DNA of 64,000 bases from Lacisediminihabitans sp040549465 (GTDB lineage: Bacteria > Actinomycetota > Actinomycetes > Actinomycetales > Microbacteriaceae). This document shows, piece by piece, positions 8,331 to 15,751 of this stretch (its first letter is position 1; each line of letters begins with the position of its first letter). Below the pieces are notes generated by a model that saw only the letters and a list, made by a program, of their open reading frames with translations, was not told where the DNA came from and ran no database searches. The DNA lies in NCBI RefSeq assembly GCF_040549465.1, contig NZ_JBEPTL010000002.1, forward strand, positions 1-64,000, given 5' to 3'. The translations under genes were made by a program, and so were the position numbers.

Positions 8331-8372
8331 TGCTCCGTGCTCCGTGCCCCCGTGCCCCGTGCCCCCGTGCCC
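8331..8372. repeat. CCGTGC-rich simple repeat
   Basis: Imperfect tandem units CCGTGCT, CCGTGCCC and CCCGTGC fill 42 bp of the gap between the DUF4097 operon and the TipA-like gene. No coding or binding role is evident. Confidence 0.7.
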
Positions 8373-8420
8373 TGTCGTACGGCGCGGGTCACCCACGTTC
8401 GCGCTCACCGTCCGCGTGTG

Positions 8421-8480
8421 CGCGGCGTTTTGTTATCCGCGCGGCGGCTACAACCTGCGCGCGGATAACAAAACCCCGCG
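8421..8480. repeat. Long intergenic inverted repeat 1
   Basis: Arms 8421-8443 and 8458-8480 are 23 bp each with a single mismatch; the inner 17 bp (8427-8443 / 8458-8474) are perfect. A 14-nt loop separates them. The stem contains GTTTTGTTATCC, unusually AT-rich for the region. It is flanked on both sides by short tandem repeats. It could be a strong bidirectional terminator or a dispersed palindromic element. Confidence 0.85.
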
Positions 8481-8491
8481 CCAACTGGTTC

Positions 8492-8540
8492 GGGAGTCGG
8501 GAGTCGGGAGTCGGGAGTCGGGGTTCGGGAGCTGGGAGTC
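8492..8540. repeat. Heptamer tandem repeat GGGAGTC
   Basis: Seven consecutive 7-bp units are present: four perfect GGGAGTC, then GGGGTTC, GGGAGCT and GGGAGTC. The array ends 20 bp before the -35 box of the truncated TipA-like gene. Copy number could vary by slippage. Confidence 0.85.
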
Positions 8541-8559
8541 AGCGATTATCTCGCCGAGC

Positions 8560-8590
8560 TTGACATTGACGTAGCGTCAACCTTTAGCGT
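8560..8590 (+). promoter_or_regulatory. MerR/TipA-type promoter with 19-bp spacer
   Basis: TTGACA (8560-8565) and TAGCGT (8585-8590) are separated by exactly 19 bp. The spacer holds a perfect dyad TTGACG-TAG-CGTCAA (8566-8580). A lengthened spacer containing the operator is the diagnostic layout of MerR-family activated promoters. It drives the truncated TipA-like gene at 8612. Confidence 0.75.
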
Positions 8591-8611
8591 GGCATCACGA
8601 GAGGAGCAACG

Positions 8612-8848
8612 ATGGACTGGCCGATTCAGGAGATCGCCCGACTGTCGGGAACGACGTCGCGCACGCGGCGTCACTACGACTGGATCAGCACCAGCTGGCC
8701 TGGCAAGCACCCGAATGCCCAGCAGTTCGTCGGTCTCGGCGAGATGTATGTCGCGGATGACCGCTTCGGCGCCAACTACGGCGGCGTCGAAGGAGCGAGC
8801 TTTGTGCGAGATGCAATGAAGGCCTACGCCGAGCGCAATCTCCGCTAG
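8612..8848 (+). CDS. Internally deleted TipA-type MerR regulator
   Basis: The 78-residue product joins the first half of a MerR DNA-binding domain (MDWPIQEIARLSGTTSRTRR, then HYD) directly to the end of a TipAS drug-recognition domain (HPNAQQFVGLGEMYVADDRF through MKAYAERNLR). Full TipA-like regulators are about 250 residues, so roughly 170 residues, including the second half of the DNA-binding domain and most of TipAS, are missing. The frame is kept. GAGGAG precedes the ATG and a textbook MerR promoter lies upstream. The product can hardly bind DNA as a normal MerR dimer. It is either a decaying gene or a small ligand-binding remnant. Confidence 0.8.
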   Translation: MDWPIQEIARLSGTTSRTRRHYDWISTSWPGKHPNAQQFVGLGEMYVADDRFGANYGGVEGASFVRDAMKAYAERNLR

Positions 8849-8850
8849 TT

Positions 8851-8997
8851 CTAGTACGAAGCGAACCAGTTCGAGGCTGCAGACCCGTTCTGATCTGCGC
8901 GGTCGATCGCCTGGGCGTTGGCCGCCGGATCCACCATCCGGGCTGCGGTGACGGCCGCGATTGCGAGCGCGCCCCAGGCGATTGCAGCCAGGATCAT
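8851..8997 (-). CDS. Small single-pass membrane protein coupled to yczE
   Basis: A 48-codon gene starts MILAAIAWGALAIAAVTAAR and ends NWFASY. One hydrophobic helix (residues 2-19) is followed by a short polar tail. Its ATG overlaps the stop of the YczE-like gene by 4 bp (ATGA), so it is probably translated by coupling. It converges on the TipA-like gene with only 2 bp between the stop codons. I do not recognise a family. The overlap and clean hydrophobic segment argue for a real gene, but its small size leaves doubt. Confidence 0.5.
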   Translation of the reverse strand: MILAAIAWGALAIAAVTAARMVDPAANAQAIDRADQNGSAASNWFASY

Positions 8998-9674
8998 GAT
9001 GACTCGCCGATCTCCAGGGGAGTGCTGGCGGCATCCGCCGACGTCTCGGCATCGCCTTCGACAACCCTGTTGCGCGGCGGCAGTTCCGGCACGCGGAGGA
9101 ACGGCATCGTCAGGTTGACCATCGGTCCGACGAGCAGGGCGAATGCCAGCGTGCCGAAACCGACGTTGCCGCCGAGCAGCCAGCCGATGCCGAGCACCAC
9201 CACTTCGATGGAGGTACGGACGATCCAGATGCGCCATCCCCAGCGACGGTGGATGCCGGTCATCAGTCCGTCGCGCGGGCCCGGTCCGAAACGCGCACCG
9301 ATGTAGAGGCCGGTGGCGATGGCGAGTAACGCGAGGCCGCCGGCGAAGAGCAGTATCCGCGCCCACAGCTGATCGGGCTGCGGCAGGATCGTCAGGCCGA
9401 GCTGCGCGCTTGGGCCGACGAGCAGAACGTTGAGAAGGGTGCCGACTCCCGGTCGCTGCCGGAGGGGGATCCAGAGCAGCAGCACCGCGAGACCGATGAT
9501 GTTCGTGACCCAGCCGAACTGGATGCCGGTGAGCCTGGCGACTCCCTGGGAGAGCACGTCCCACGGCGAGACGCCGACCTGTGCCTGCACCATCATCGCG
9601 ATTGCGATGCCGTAGAGGAACAGCCCGACGAGGAGTTGGGCGATGCGGCGGGTCATCACGAGCGGAGCGGTCAT
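8994..9674 (-). CDS. YczE/YitT-like integral membrane protein
   Basis: The 226-residue protein starts MTAPLVMTRRIAQLLVGLFL and has five or six hydrophobic segments. Conserved YczE-type stretches include VQAQVGVSPWDVLSQG, LYIGARFGPGPRDGLMTG and FALLVGPMVN. Members are widespread membrane proteins of unknown transport activity. The gene is divergent from a MocR-type regulator with a 61-bp shared promoter region. The YczR/YczE pairing known in Bacillus and other bacteria suggests MocR controls this gene. An upstream extension to 9920 lies entirely inside the MocR gene and is rejected as the start. Confidence 0.88.
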   Translation of the reverse strand: MTAPLVMTRRIAQLLVGLFLYGIAIAMMVQAQVGVSPWDVLSQGVARLTGIQFGWVTNIIGLAVLLLWIPLRQRPGVGTLLNVLLVGPSAQLGLTILPQPDQLWARILLFAGGLALLAIATGLYIGARFGPGPRDGLMTGIHRRWGWRIWIVRTSIEVVVLGIGWLLGGNVGFGTLAFALLVGPMVNLTMPFLRVPELPPRNRVVEGDAETSADAASTPLEIGESS

Positions 9675-9682
9675 AGTCACAT

Positions 9683-9729
9683 CCAATTGCCTAATTGGTC
9701 TTATCACAAGATGCCAATTTGGGTATAGT
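9683..9729. promoter_or_regulatory. MocR operator and divergent promoters
   Basis: A perfect dyad CCAATT-GCCT-AATTGG (9683-9698) and a second site CCAATTTGG (9714-9722) begin 31 bp apart, about three helical turns. MocR regulators typically bind repeated sites on one DNA face in their divergent promoters. TATAGT (9724-9729) is the -10 box of the MocR gene and abuts the second site, so autorepression is likely. Confidence 0.6.
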
Positions 9730-9735
9730 GGCCCG

Positions 9736-11154
9736 ATGGTATCCCTCTCGGCTCGACTATTGGCCTCTTTGCTGCGGGGCTGGCGAGAGTCCACTTCGGC
9801 CCCGGCATACACCGCGCTCGCCGATCGAATCCGCCTGCTCATCCTCGACGGTCGCATTCCACTCGGCACCCGCATCCCAGCCGAACGCGACCTCGCCGCC
9901 CAACTCGGGGTGAGCCGCACGACGGTGACCGCCGGTTACGGGGAGTTGCGGGAATCCGGATACCTCGACAGCATCCGCGGCTCCGGCAGTGTTGCACGCC
10001 TGCCCGCCCGTGCCCCGGTCTCGATCGACAATGTGCACGCCGGATACCTCGACTTCAGCAAGGCGGTGATGCCGGCCATCCCGGCGATCGGTGAGGCAGC
10101 ACAGCGTGCGGCACTCGAATTGCCTGCCTACCTCGGCGACTCCGGATTCGATCCGATCGGCCTCCCGGCGCTGCGAGCCGCCATCGCGGACCGCTACACG
10201 GCTCGTGGCCTACCGACCGAGCCGGAGCAGGTGATGGTGACGATCGGCGCCCAGCACGCCATCGCGCTGCTGGCCAGAACTCTTCTCGCGCGAAGCGACA
10301 GCGCACTCGTGGAGTCGCCGAGCTACCCCCACGCCTACGAAGCGCTGCGACTCACCGGTGCACGTTTGGTGCCGGTGAGTGTGACGACGGATGACGGTTG
10401 GGACGAGGCAGGACTCGAGCAGGCCATCCAGCGCACCAGCCCGGCGATGGGCTACCTCATGCCGGATTTCCACAATCCAACGGGTCGCTCGATGTCGCCA
10501 GATCTCAAACAGCGGATGCTGGCGCTCGCCCGTGCGCAGGGAACCACCATCATCGCCGACGAGACGATGGCCGAGCTCGCGATCGACGAGGGAGAGGCAC
10601 CGCTTCCCCTCGCGGCCTACGGACCGGCGGTGCTCATCGGATCGGTCGGCAAGACGGTGTGGGGTGGCGTGCGCATCGGGTGGATTCGCGCGGAGCGGCA
10701 GCTGATCCAACGGCTCACCAGGGCGCGCAGTGCCGGCGACCTCGGCACTCCGGCTCTCGAACAGCTGCTCGTGAAGAACCTGTTCGACCAGTACGACTCG
10801 ATCCTCGAGACTCGCAGGATGCAGCTGAGGGAGGGCCGCGACTACCTCACGAAGGCCCTCGCCGGGGCTTTTCCCGACTGGTGTGTTCCCCATGTTGCCG
10901 GGGGTCTTACGGCATGGGTCAACATCGGTGCGCCGGTCAGTTCGCAACTCACTCTCGCCGCCCGCAACGAGGGCCTACTGCTCGCAGCCGGTCCGCGCTT
11001 CGGTATCGACGGTGCCTTCGAGAGATTCCTGCGGATCCCGTTCGGATACTCGCAGGATGAGACCGATCGCGCGGTCACGGCCCTCTCCGCAGCCTGGGCT
11101 TCACTTTCGCGGGGTCCGCTGCTCGACCAGAACTTCCTGGCCGAGGTCGTCTAA
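9736..11154 (+). CDS. MocR-type regulator (GntR HTH fused to aminotransferase fold)
   Basis: The 472-residue protein has a GntR winged helix at residues 17-90 (AERDLAAQLGVSRTTVTAGY) and a class-I aminotransferase-like domain from about residue 105. The pyridoxal-phosphate lysine is K306 in SVGKTVWGG, and the TIIADETMAEL stretch carries the cofactor-binding aspartate. MocR proteins sense PLP or amino compounds and control a neighbouring gene, here the divergent yczE-like gene. The chosen ATG lies 6 nt after the TATAGT box with no Shine-Dalgarno sequence, implying a leaderless mRNA. Longer in-frame starts would lie inside the promoter. Confidence 0.9.
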   Translation: MVSLSARLLASLLRGWRESTSAPAYTALADRIRLLILDGRIPLGTRIPAERDLAAQLGVSRTTVTAGYGELRESGYLDSIRGSGSVARLPARAPVSIDNVHAGYLDFSKAVMPAIPAIGEAAQRAALELPAYLGDSGFDPIGLPALRAAIADRYTARGLPTEPEQVMVTIGAQHAIALLARTLLARSDSALVESPSYPHAYEALRLTGARLVPVSVTTDDGWDEAGLEQAIQRTSPAMGYLMPDFHNPTGRSMSPDLKQRMLALARAQGTTIIADETMAELAIDEGEAPLPLAAYGPAVLIGSVGKTVWGGVRIGWIRAERQLIQRLTRARSAGDLGTPALEQLLVKNLFDQYDSILETRRMQLREGRDYLTKALAGAFPDWCVPHVAGGLTAWVNIGAPVSSQLTLAARNEGLLLAAGPRFGIDGAFERFLRIPFGYSQDETDRAVTALSAAWASLSRGPLLDQNFLAEVV

Positions 11155-11236
11155 ACCGTCGATTAATACTCCCGTCAGAGTACGCACGCTCCCAGCCGTC
11201 CCTGAGATACTTTTCGACAGGGGCACTACGTGGTGC

Positions 11237-11250
11237 GCAATTCTCATTGC
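11237..11250. promoter_or_regulatory. GCAAT-TCTC-ATTGC dyad upstream of RND exporter
   Basis: A perfect 5-4-5 palindrome lies 39 bp upstream of the exporter start in the 134-bp gap after the MocR gene. It might be an operator for a TetR- or MarR-type regulator, but none is encoded next to it. Confidence 0.25.
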
Positions 11251-11288
11251 CGCGCAGCGCGGCCAGTCGCAGTTCCAGGAGCTTTCAC

Positions 11289-14200
11289 GTGCACTTTCTG
11301 TCCGTCTTCAGTCTCCGCAACCGGGCCCTCATCGCCCTGGTCACGATCGTCGTCGGAGTCTTCGGTGGTGTGGCACTCAGTTCCCTCAAACAGGAGCTGA
11401 TCCCCTCCCTCTCGCTGCCTCAGGTGTACATCGTGACCGCCTATCCGGGAGCCTCGCCAGACGTCGTCGACACCGATGTGAGCGGACCGATCGAGGCCGC
11501 GATCCAGAGCGTGCCCGGTCTCGACTCGAGCACCGCGACATCCAGTTCCAACGCGTCGACCGTCACGGCATCTTTCACCTACGGCACCGACATCGCCACA
11601 GCCGAGCAGAAGGTGCAGCTGGCGATCAACCGCATCTCCTCGCAACTGCCGAAGGATATCCAGCCCAACGTTCTGACCTTTAATTTCACCGACCTGCCTG
11701 TCGTGCAGGTCGCCGTGACCAGCGATCTCGACCAGGCTGCACTCTCCGCGAAGCTCGACTCCGCGGCCATCCCCGACATCAAGAAGCTTGACGGAGTGAG
11801 CGATGCCAGCCTGCTCGGCACCACCGTGCAGCGCGTGGTCATCACCCCCGACCAGAACAAGCTGCTCGCCGCGGGTCTCAGCACGCAGGCCATCAAGAAC
11901 GCACTCGAGGCCAACGGCACGCTGCTGCCCTCCGGCCAGATCACCGAAAACGCCAAGACCCTCACGGTGCAGGCCGGAACACGCATCACCTCCACCAACG
12001 ACCTCGCAGCTCTCCCGTTGCTCGGCGGCTCAGCCCCGACGAAACTCTCCGACATCGCCACCGTCGCGATCCAGGATGACCCGGTCACCGGCATCTCCCG
12101 GGTGGACGGCGCGAAGGCGCTCACCATCCAGGTGTCGAAGGCACCGGACGGTAACACCGTCTCGGTCTCCAAGGAGGTTCGCGATCTCCTTCCGGACATC
12201 GAGAAGTCGATCGGCAGCAACACCAAGCTGAAGGTCGTCTTCGACCAGGCGCCGTTCATCCAGCAGTCCATCGAATCGCTTGCCACCGAGGGACTCCTCG
12301 GGCTCGTCTTCGCGGTGATCGTGATCCTGGTCTTCCTGCTGTCGATTCGTTCGACGCTGGTGACCGCGATCTCCATCCCGGTTTCGGTGCTGATCACCTT
12401 CATTGGCATGCAGGCATCCGGTTACACCCTCAACATCATCACCCTCGGTGCGCTCACGATCGCGATCGGGCGGGTGGTCGACGACTCCATCGTCGTCATC
12501 GAGAACATCAAGAGACACCTGACTCTCGGCGAGACCAAACTCAAGGCCATCCAGACCGCCGTACGCGAGGTGGCGGGGGCCGTCACGGCCTCGACGGTCA
12601 CCACCGTCGCGGTCTTCCTGCCGCTCGCACTCGTGGGGGATGTGACGGGCGAGCTGTTCCGTCCATTCGCGCTCACCGTGTCGATCGCGCTCGCCGCGTC
12701 GCTCTTCGTGGCGTTGACCATCGTTCCGGTGCTCGCTTACTGGTTCCTTGGCAACAAGAAGACGCATCGTCATACGGAGAGCGCCGTCGCCGAACGGGCG
12801 GACGAGCTCGACACTCCGACCCGATTGCAGAAGGCCTACCTGCCGGTGATCCGCTGGACGCTCAAGCGCCCGCTCGCGACCATCATCGTCGCCATGCTGC
12901 TTCTCGGCGGCACCGGATTTCTCGCCGCCGGATTGAAGACCAACTTCATCGGAGGCAGTGGCCAGAACACTCTCACGGTGAGCCAGACGCTCGACCCAGG
13001 CACCAGTCTCGAGGCGAAGGACGCTGCGGCCAAGAAAGTCGAGGCGAAGCTCAAGGACATCAAAGGCATCACGACCACGCAGCTCTCCATCGGTTCCAGT
13101 GGCAGCTCGCTCAGCTCTGCCTTCTCGGGTGGAGGGGGAGCCACCAGCTTCTCGCTGACCACCGATTCGAATGCCGACCAGGAGAAGCTCCAGAGCCAGG
13201 TGCGCAAGGTGCTGGCCACCGTCAAGGATGCCGGCGCCATCTCGCTCTCCACTGCGGGCGGCGGAGGCTTCGCGTCCTCCAGCATCGACGTCGACATCAC
13301 CGCGACCAGCCAGAAAGACCTGAACACGGCGGCGGACGCCATCCTCGCCAGGGTGAAGAAGCTGGATGTCGTGGCGGAGGCCTCGAGCAACCTCTCGGCC
13401 TCCCAGCCCTACATCGCCATCAAGGTTGACCGCCAGAAGGCTGCGGATGCAGGCCTCAGCGAGATCGCTGTCGGCGGCATCATCACGCAGGCCATGAACC
13501 CCTCGGCCACCGGTTCCGTCGTGATCGACGAGAAGACGCTGTCGATCTACATCGACAACACGAAAGCGCCGACGACCATCGCGGAGCTGAAGGCGTTCAC
13601 GATTCCGACCGCCACCGGACTCAAGCCGCTCTCCGATCTCGCCACCGTCGAGACTGTCAACGGGCCGTCCAGCATCACCACGATCAAGGGCGAGCGCAGC
13701 GCGACGGTCAGCGTCACCCCGAACAGCAACGACACGGGCACGGCGTCGACGCTGGTCCGCACGGCTGTGGACAAGGTGAAACTGCCGGCCGGGGCATCCG
13801 CGTCTCTTGGCGGCGTCACCTCGCAGCAGGGTAATGCGTTCGGCCAGCTCGGGCTCGCACTGCTGGTCGCCATCCTGATCGTCTACGTGGTGATGGTCGC
13901 GACCTTCAAGAGCCTGCGCCAGCCGCTGCTGCTGCTCGTGTCGGTGCCCTTTGCAGCGACCGGTGCGATCGCGCTGCAGGTAATCTCCGGCATCCCGCTC
14001 GGTGTTCCGTCGCTCATCGGTGTGCTCATGCTGATCGGAATCGTGGTGACGAACGCCATCGTGCTCGTCGACCTCGTCAACCAGTATCGAAACCGGGGGA
14101 TGAAGGTGGGCGAGGCGATCATCCACGGCGCGTCGCGTCGACTCCGCCCGATCCTGATGACCGCTCTCGCGACAATCTTCGCCCTGCTGCCGCTCGGCAT

Positions 14201-14591
14201 CGGTCTGACCGGCCACGGCGGGTTCATCTCGCAGCCGCTCGCGATCGTGGTGATCGGTGGTCTCGTGTCGTCGACGCTGCTCACGCTGATCGTGCTGCCG
14301 GTGCTCTACTACCTGGTCGAGGGCGCGAAGGAGCGCCGGGAAGAATATCCGCCGCTTGGCGCTTCGGTGGTCACCCGCGTTCTCGCGATACTGGGCGGTG
14401 TGCTGTTAGCTGCCGGTATCGCGCTCGGTGTCGTCGGGACGATGAACGGGGCAGAGCCTCGCTCGACCGAGTTGCTGGGTAGCGCACTGGCCGCGGTGGT
14501 CGGTCTTGCTCTCCTGATTGCCGCTCTCGTGATCTGGTTGGTTCGCAGTCGGGGCAACCGTCGGCACCACCCGATCGGCGAAGTGTCGTAG
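11289..14591 (+). CDS. RND-family efflux permease (AcrB/HAE-1 type)
   Basis: The 1100-residue inner-membrane exporter shows the duplicated RND plan: a first transmembrane helix (residues 10-30), a large extracytoplasmic loop, a six-helix bundle around 330-520, then the same again to about 1040, plus two extra C-terminal helices. The proton-relay pair Asp398-Asp399 sits in VVDDSIVVIEN. The second porter domain is rich in Ser and Gly. It starts with GTG preceded by CAGGAG. No membrane-fusion or outer-membrane partner lies nearby, as expected in a Gram-positive host. Substrates may be drugs or lipids; this cannot be decided from sequence. Confidence 0.92.
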   Translation: MHFLSVFSLRNRALIALVTIVVGVFGGVALSSLKQELIPSLSLPQVYIVTAYPGASPDVVDTDVSGPIEAAIQSVPGLDSSTATSSSNASTVTASFTYGTDIATAEQKVQLAINRISSQLPKDIQPNVLTFNFTDLPVVQVAVTSDLDQAALSAKLDSAAIPDIKKLDGVSDASLLGTTVQRVVITPDQNKLLAAGLSTQAIKNALEANGTLLPSGQITENAKTLTVQAGTRITSTNDLAALPLLGGSAPTKLSDIATVAIQDDPVTGISRVDGAKALTIQVSKAPDGNTVSVSKEVRDLLPDIEKSIGSNTKLKVVFDQAPFIQQSIESLATEGLLGLVFAVIVILVFLLSIRSTLVTAISIPVSVLITFIGMQASGYTLNIITLGALTIAIGRVVDDSIVVIENIKRHLTLGETKLKAIQTAVREVAGAVTASTVTTVAVFLPLALVGDVTGELFRPFALTVSIALAASLFVALTIVPVLAYWFLGNKKTHRHTESAVAERADELDTPTRLQKAYLPVIRWTLKRPLATIIVAMLLLGGTGFLAAGLKTNFIGGSGQNTLTVSQTLDPGTSLEAKDAAAKKVEAKLKDIKGITTTQLSIGSSGSSLSSAFSGGGGATSFSLTTDSNADQEKLQSQVRKVLATVKDAGAISLSTAGGGGFASSSIDVDITATSQKDLNTAADAILARVKKLDVVAEASSNLSASQPYIAIKVDRQKAADAGLSEIAVGGIITQAMNPSATGSVVIDEKTLSIYIDNTKAPTTIAELKAFTIPTATGLKPLSDLATVETVNGPSSITTIKGERSATVSVTPNSNDTGTASTLVRTAVDKVKLPAGASASLGGVTSQQGNAFGQLGLALLVAILIVYVVMVATFKSLRQPLLLLVSVPFAATGAIALQVISGIPLGVPSLIGVLMLIGIVVTNAIVLVDLVNQYRNRGMKVGEAIIHGASRRLRPILMTALATIFALLPLGIGLTGHGGFISQPLAIVVIGGLVSSTLLTLIVLPVLYYLVEGAKERREEYPPLGASVVTRVLAILGGVLLAAGIALGVVGTMNGAEPRSTELLGSALAAVVGLALLIAALVIWLVRSRGNRRHHPIGEVS

Positions 14592-14617
14592 CCCGCGCAT
14601 GCCGAGGCCCTGTAGGG

Positions 14618-14773
14618 GAGGGGCTCAAGCGCCACGACCAGGAGAAAGACCAGCAGGATTTCGAGGCGGTTGCTCCGCTGCTGGAAGCGGATGATCGCGC
14701 CTGGCTTGCGGAGGCTGTCCGCTTGGCGCATCCGCAGGCCGACTGGGCAGACCGTCTCGTCGCCCTTCGGTAG
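14618..14773 (+). pseudogene. C-terminal remnant of a nucleotidyltransferase-like protein
   Basis: An open stretch of 51 codons with protein-like composition ends VALR before TAG. Internal segments QQDFEAVAPLLEADDRAWL and AVRLAHPQADWADRL resemble the C-terminus of aminoglycoside-nucleotidyltransferase-like hypothetical proteins of actinobacteria, which end in a KDxxDF...RxWL...HPxHPW pattern. No start codon or ribosome binding site is available, so the N-terminal part has been lost. Its last bases overlap the promoter of the NUDIX gene. Confidence 0.45.
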
Positions 14774-14786
14774 CTAGGCTGGGAAC

Positions 14787-15254
14787 GTGGCCACCCCCGA
14801 TTTTGTCCTCGCCCTCCGTGAGAAGATCGGCCACGCACCGCTCTGGCTCTCCGGCGTGACAGCTGTCGTGGTACGAGACGACAAGGTGCTTCTCGTGCGC
14901 CGGGCGGACACTGGAGCCTGGACCCCGGTCACCGGCATCATCGACCCTGGCGAGGAGCCCGCGATCGCCGCAGAACGCGAAGTGCTCGAGGAGGCGAACA
15001 TCGTCGCACGCACGGAATCGCTGGCCTGGGTGAAAACGCTCGCCATGATCCGGTATCCGAACGGTGACGAATCGCAGTATCTCGATCTCGTATTCCGCTG
15101 CAGCTATATATCCGGTGAGCCGTTTCCGACAGATGGCGAGAACACCGAAGCCGGCTGGTACCGGCTCGACACCCTGCCCGACATGGCGGATGAGATGCGT
15201 GCCCGGATCAGCGTTGCTGTCGAAGGAAACGCAGCAGCGCGCTTCGAGCGCTAG
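14787..15254 (+). CDS. NUDIX hydrolase
   Basis: The 155-residue enzyme carries a NUDIX box at about residues 49-71: GIIDPGEEP, then AIAAEREVLEEANI. This fits Gx5Ex7REUxEExGU with Asn replacing the last Gly. NUDIX enzymes hydrolyse nucleoside diphosphates linked to another moiety and need Mg2+; the substrate here is unknown. The GTG start has no Shine-Dalgarno sequence, and TAGGCT (14775-14780) ends 6 nt before it, so a leaderless mRNA is likely. Its stop codon shares the tetranucleotide CTAG with the stop of the convergent lipoprotein gene. Confidence 0.92.
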   Translation: MATPDFVLALREKIGHAPLWLSGVTAVVVRDDKVLLVRRADTGAWTPVTGIIDPGEEPAIAAEREVLEEANIVARTESLAWVKTLAMIRYPNGDESQYLDLVFRCSYISGEPFPTDGENTEAGWYRLDTLPDMADEMRARISVAVEGNAAARFER

Positions 15255-15493
15255 AGCGACTTCTCCATACACACACTGAGTTCGTCACTGAGCATGAGAA
15301 GTTCATAAGTCACGTTGTCGCTGACCCTGATCGATGGGTAGGTCTTCACCAGCGGGTAGACCGGTTTATTGGTGGAGGTCACCCGTTCCGACTGCGTGCC
15401 CGTGGGAGCGCAGGCTGCGAGCGCCAGGAGAATCGCTCCGAGTGCCAGCACCGTGAGCACGCGCGGGCGCCGCACACGGAATTTTCGCTTCAT
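15251..15493 (-). CDS. Small secreted lipoprotein
   Basis: The 80-residue product has a basic N-terminus (MKRKFRVRRPR), a hydrophobic segment and the lipobox LAAC (cysteine near residue 27), so the mature protein should be a lipid-anchored peptide of about 54 residues outside the membrane. The mature part (PTGTQSERV to VCMEKSL) matches no family I know. An in-frame extension to 15634 is unlikely because it would bury the signal peptide. It overlaps the convergent NUDIX gene by 4 bp. Confidence 0.65.
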   Translation of the reverse strand: MKRKFRVRRPRVLTVLALGAILLALAACAPTGTQSERVTSTNKPVYPLVKTYPSIRVSDNVTYELLMLSDELSVCMEKSL

Positions 15494-15751
15494 GATTCCG
15501 GCTAATCTAATGCGCTTTTTCGAATGATCAGGTAACGTAGTCCGGTCGGCTCTAGACATCGCGAAATCTTGCGAATGGGTTTGTAAGTCTTTCGGGCCGG
15601 TTTCCCTCACCTTCCAACTACTCCTTGGAACCACGTGGGAACAATCACGTATGTGAAACGGTCCTGGCCAAAGATTGCCCGGGTTCCAGCAGAAGTGCTG
15701 CTAGTTGGTAGTGCGCTGCCATGCAACTAAACACAACCCGGAAAGACCATC
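15494..15751. other. Intergenic leader region of the DEAD-box helicase gene
   Basis: This 258-bp gap has no gene. Closer to the helicase, AGCAG-AAGTG-CTGCT forms a small hairpin near 15689-15703, and CGGAAAG precedes the ATG. A long untranslated leader is plausible, as for cold-responsive helicase genes, but no promoter stands out. Confidence 0.35.

Noticed and set aside
8851..9564. A 237-codon frame antisense to nothing but overlapping the YczE-like gene in another frame
   Set aside because: Only its last 48 codons, after the YczE stop, look like protein; that part is annotated separately.
12030..14216. A 728-codon open frame antisense to the RND exporter
   Set aside because: High GC creates long antisense frames; the product has no motifs and no start signal, while the exporter is complete.
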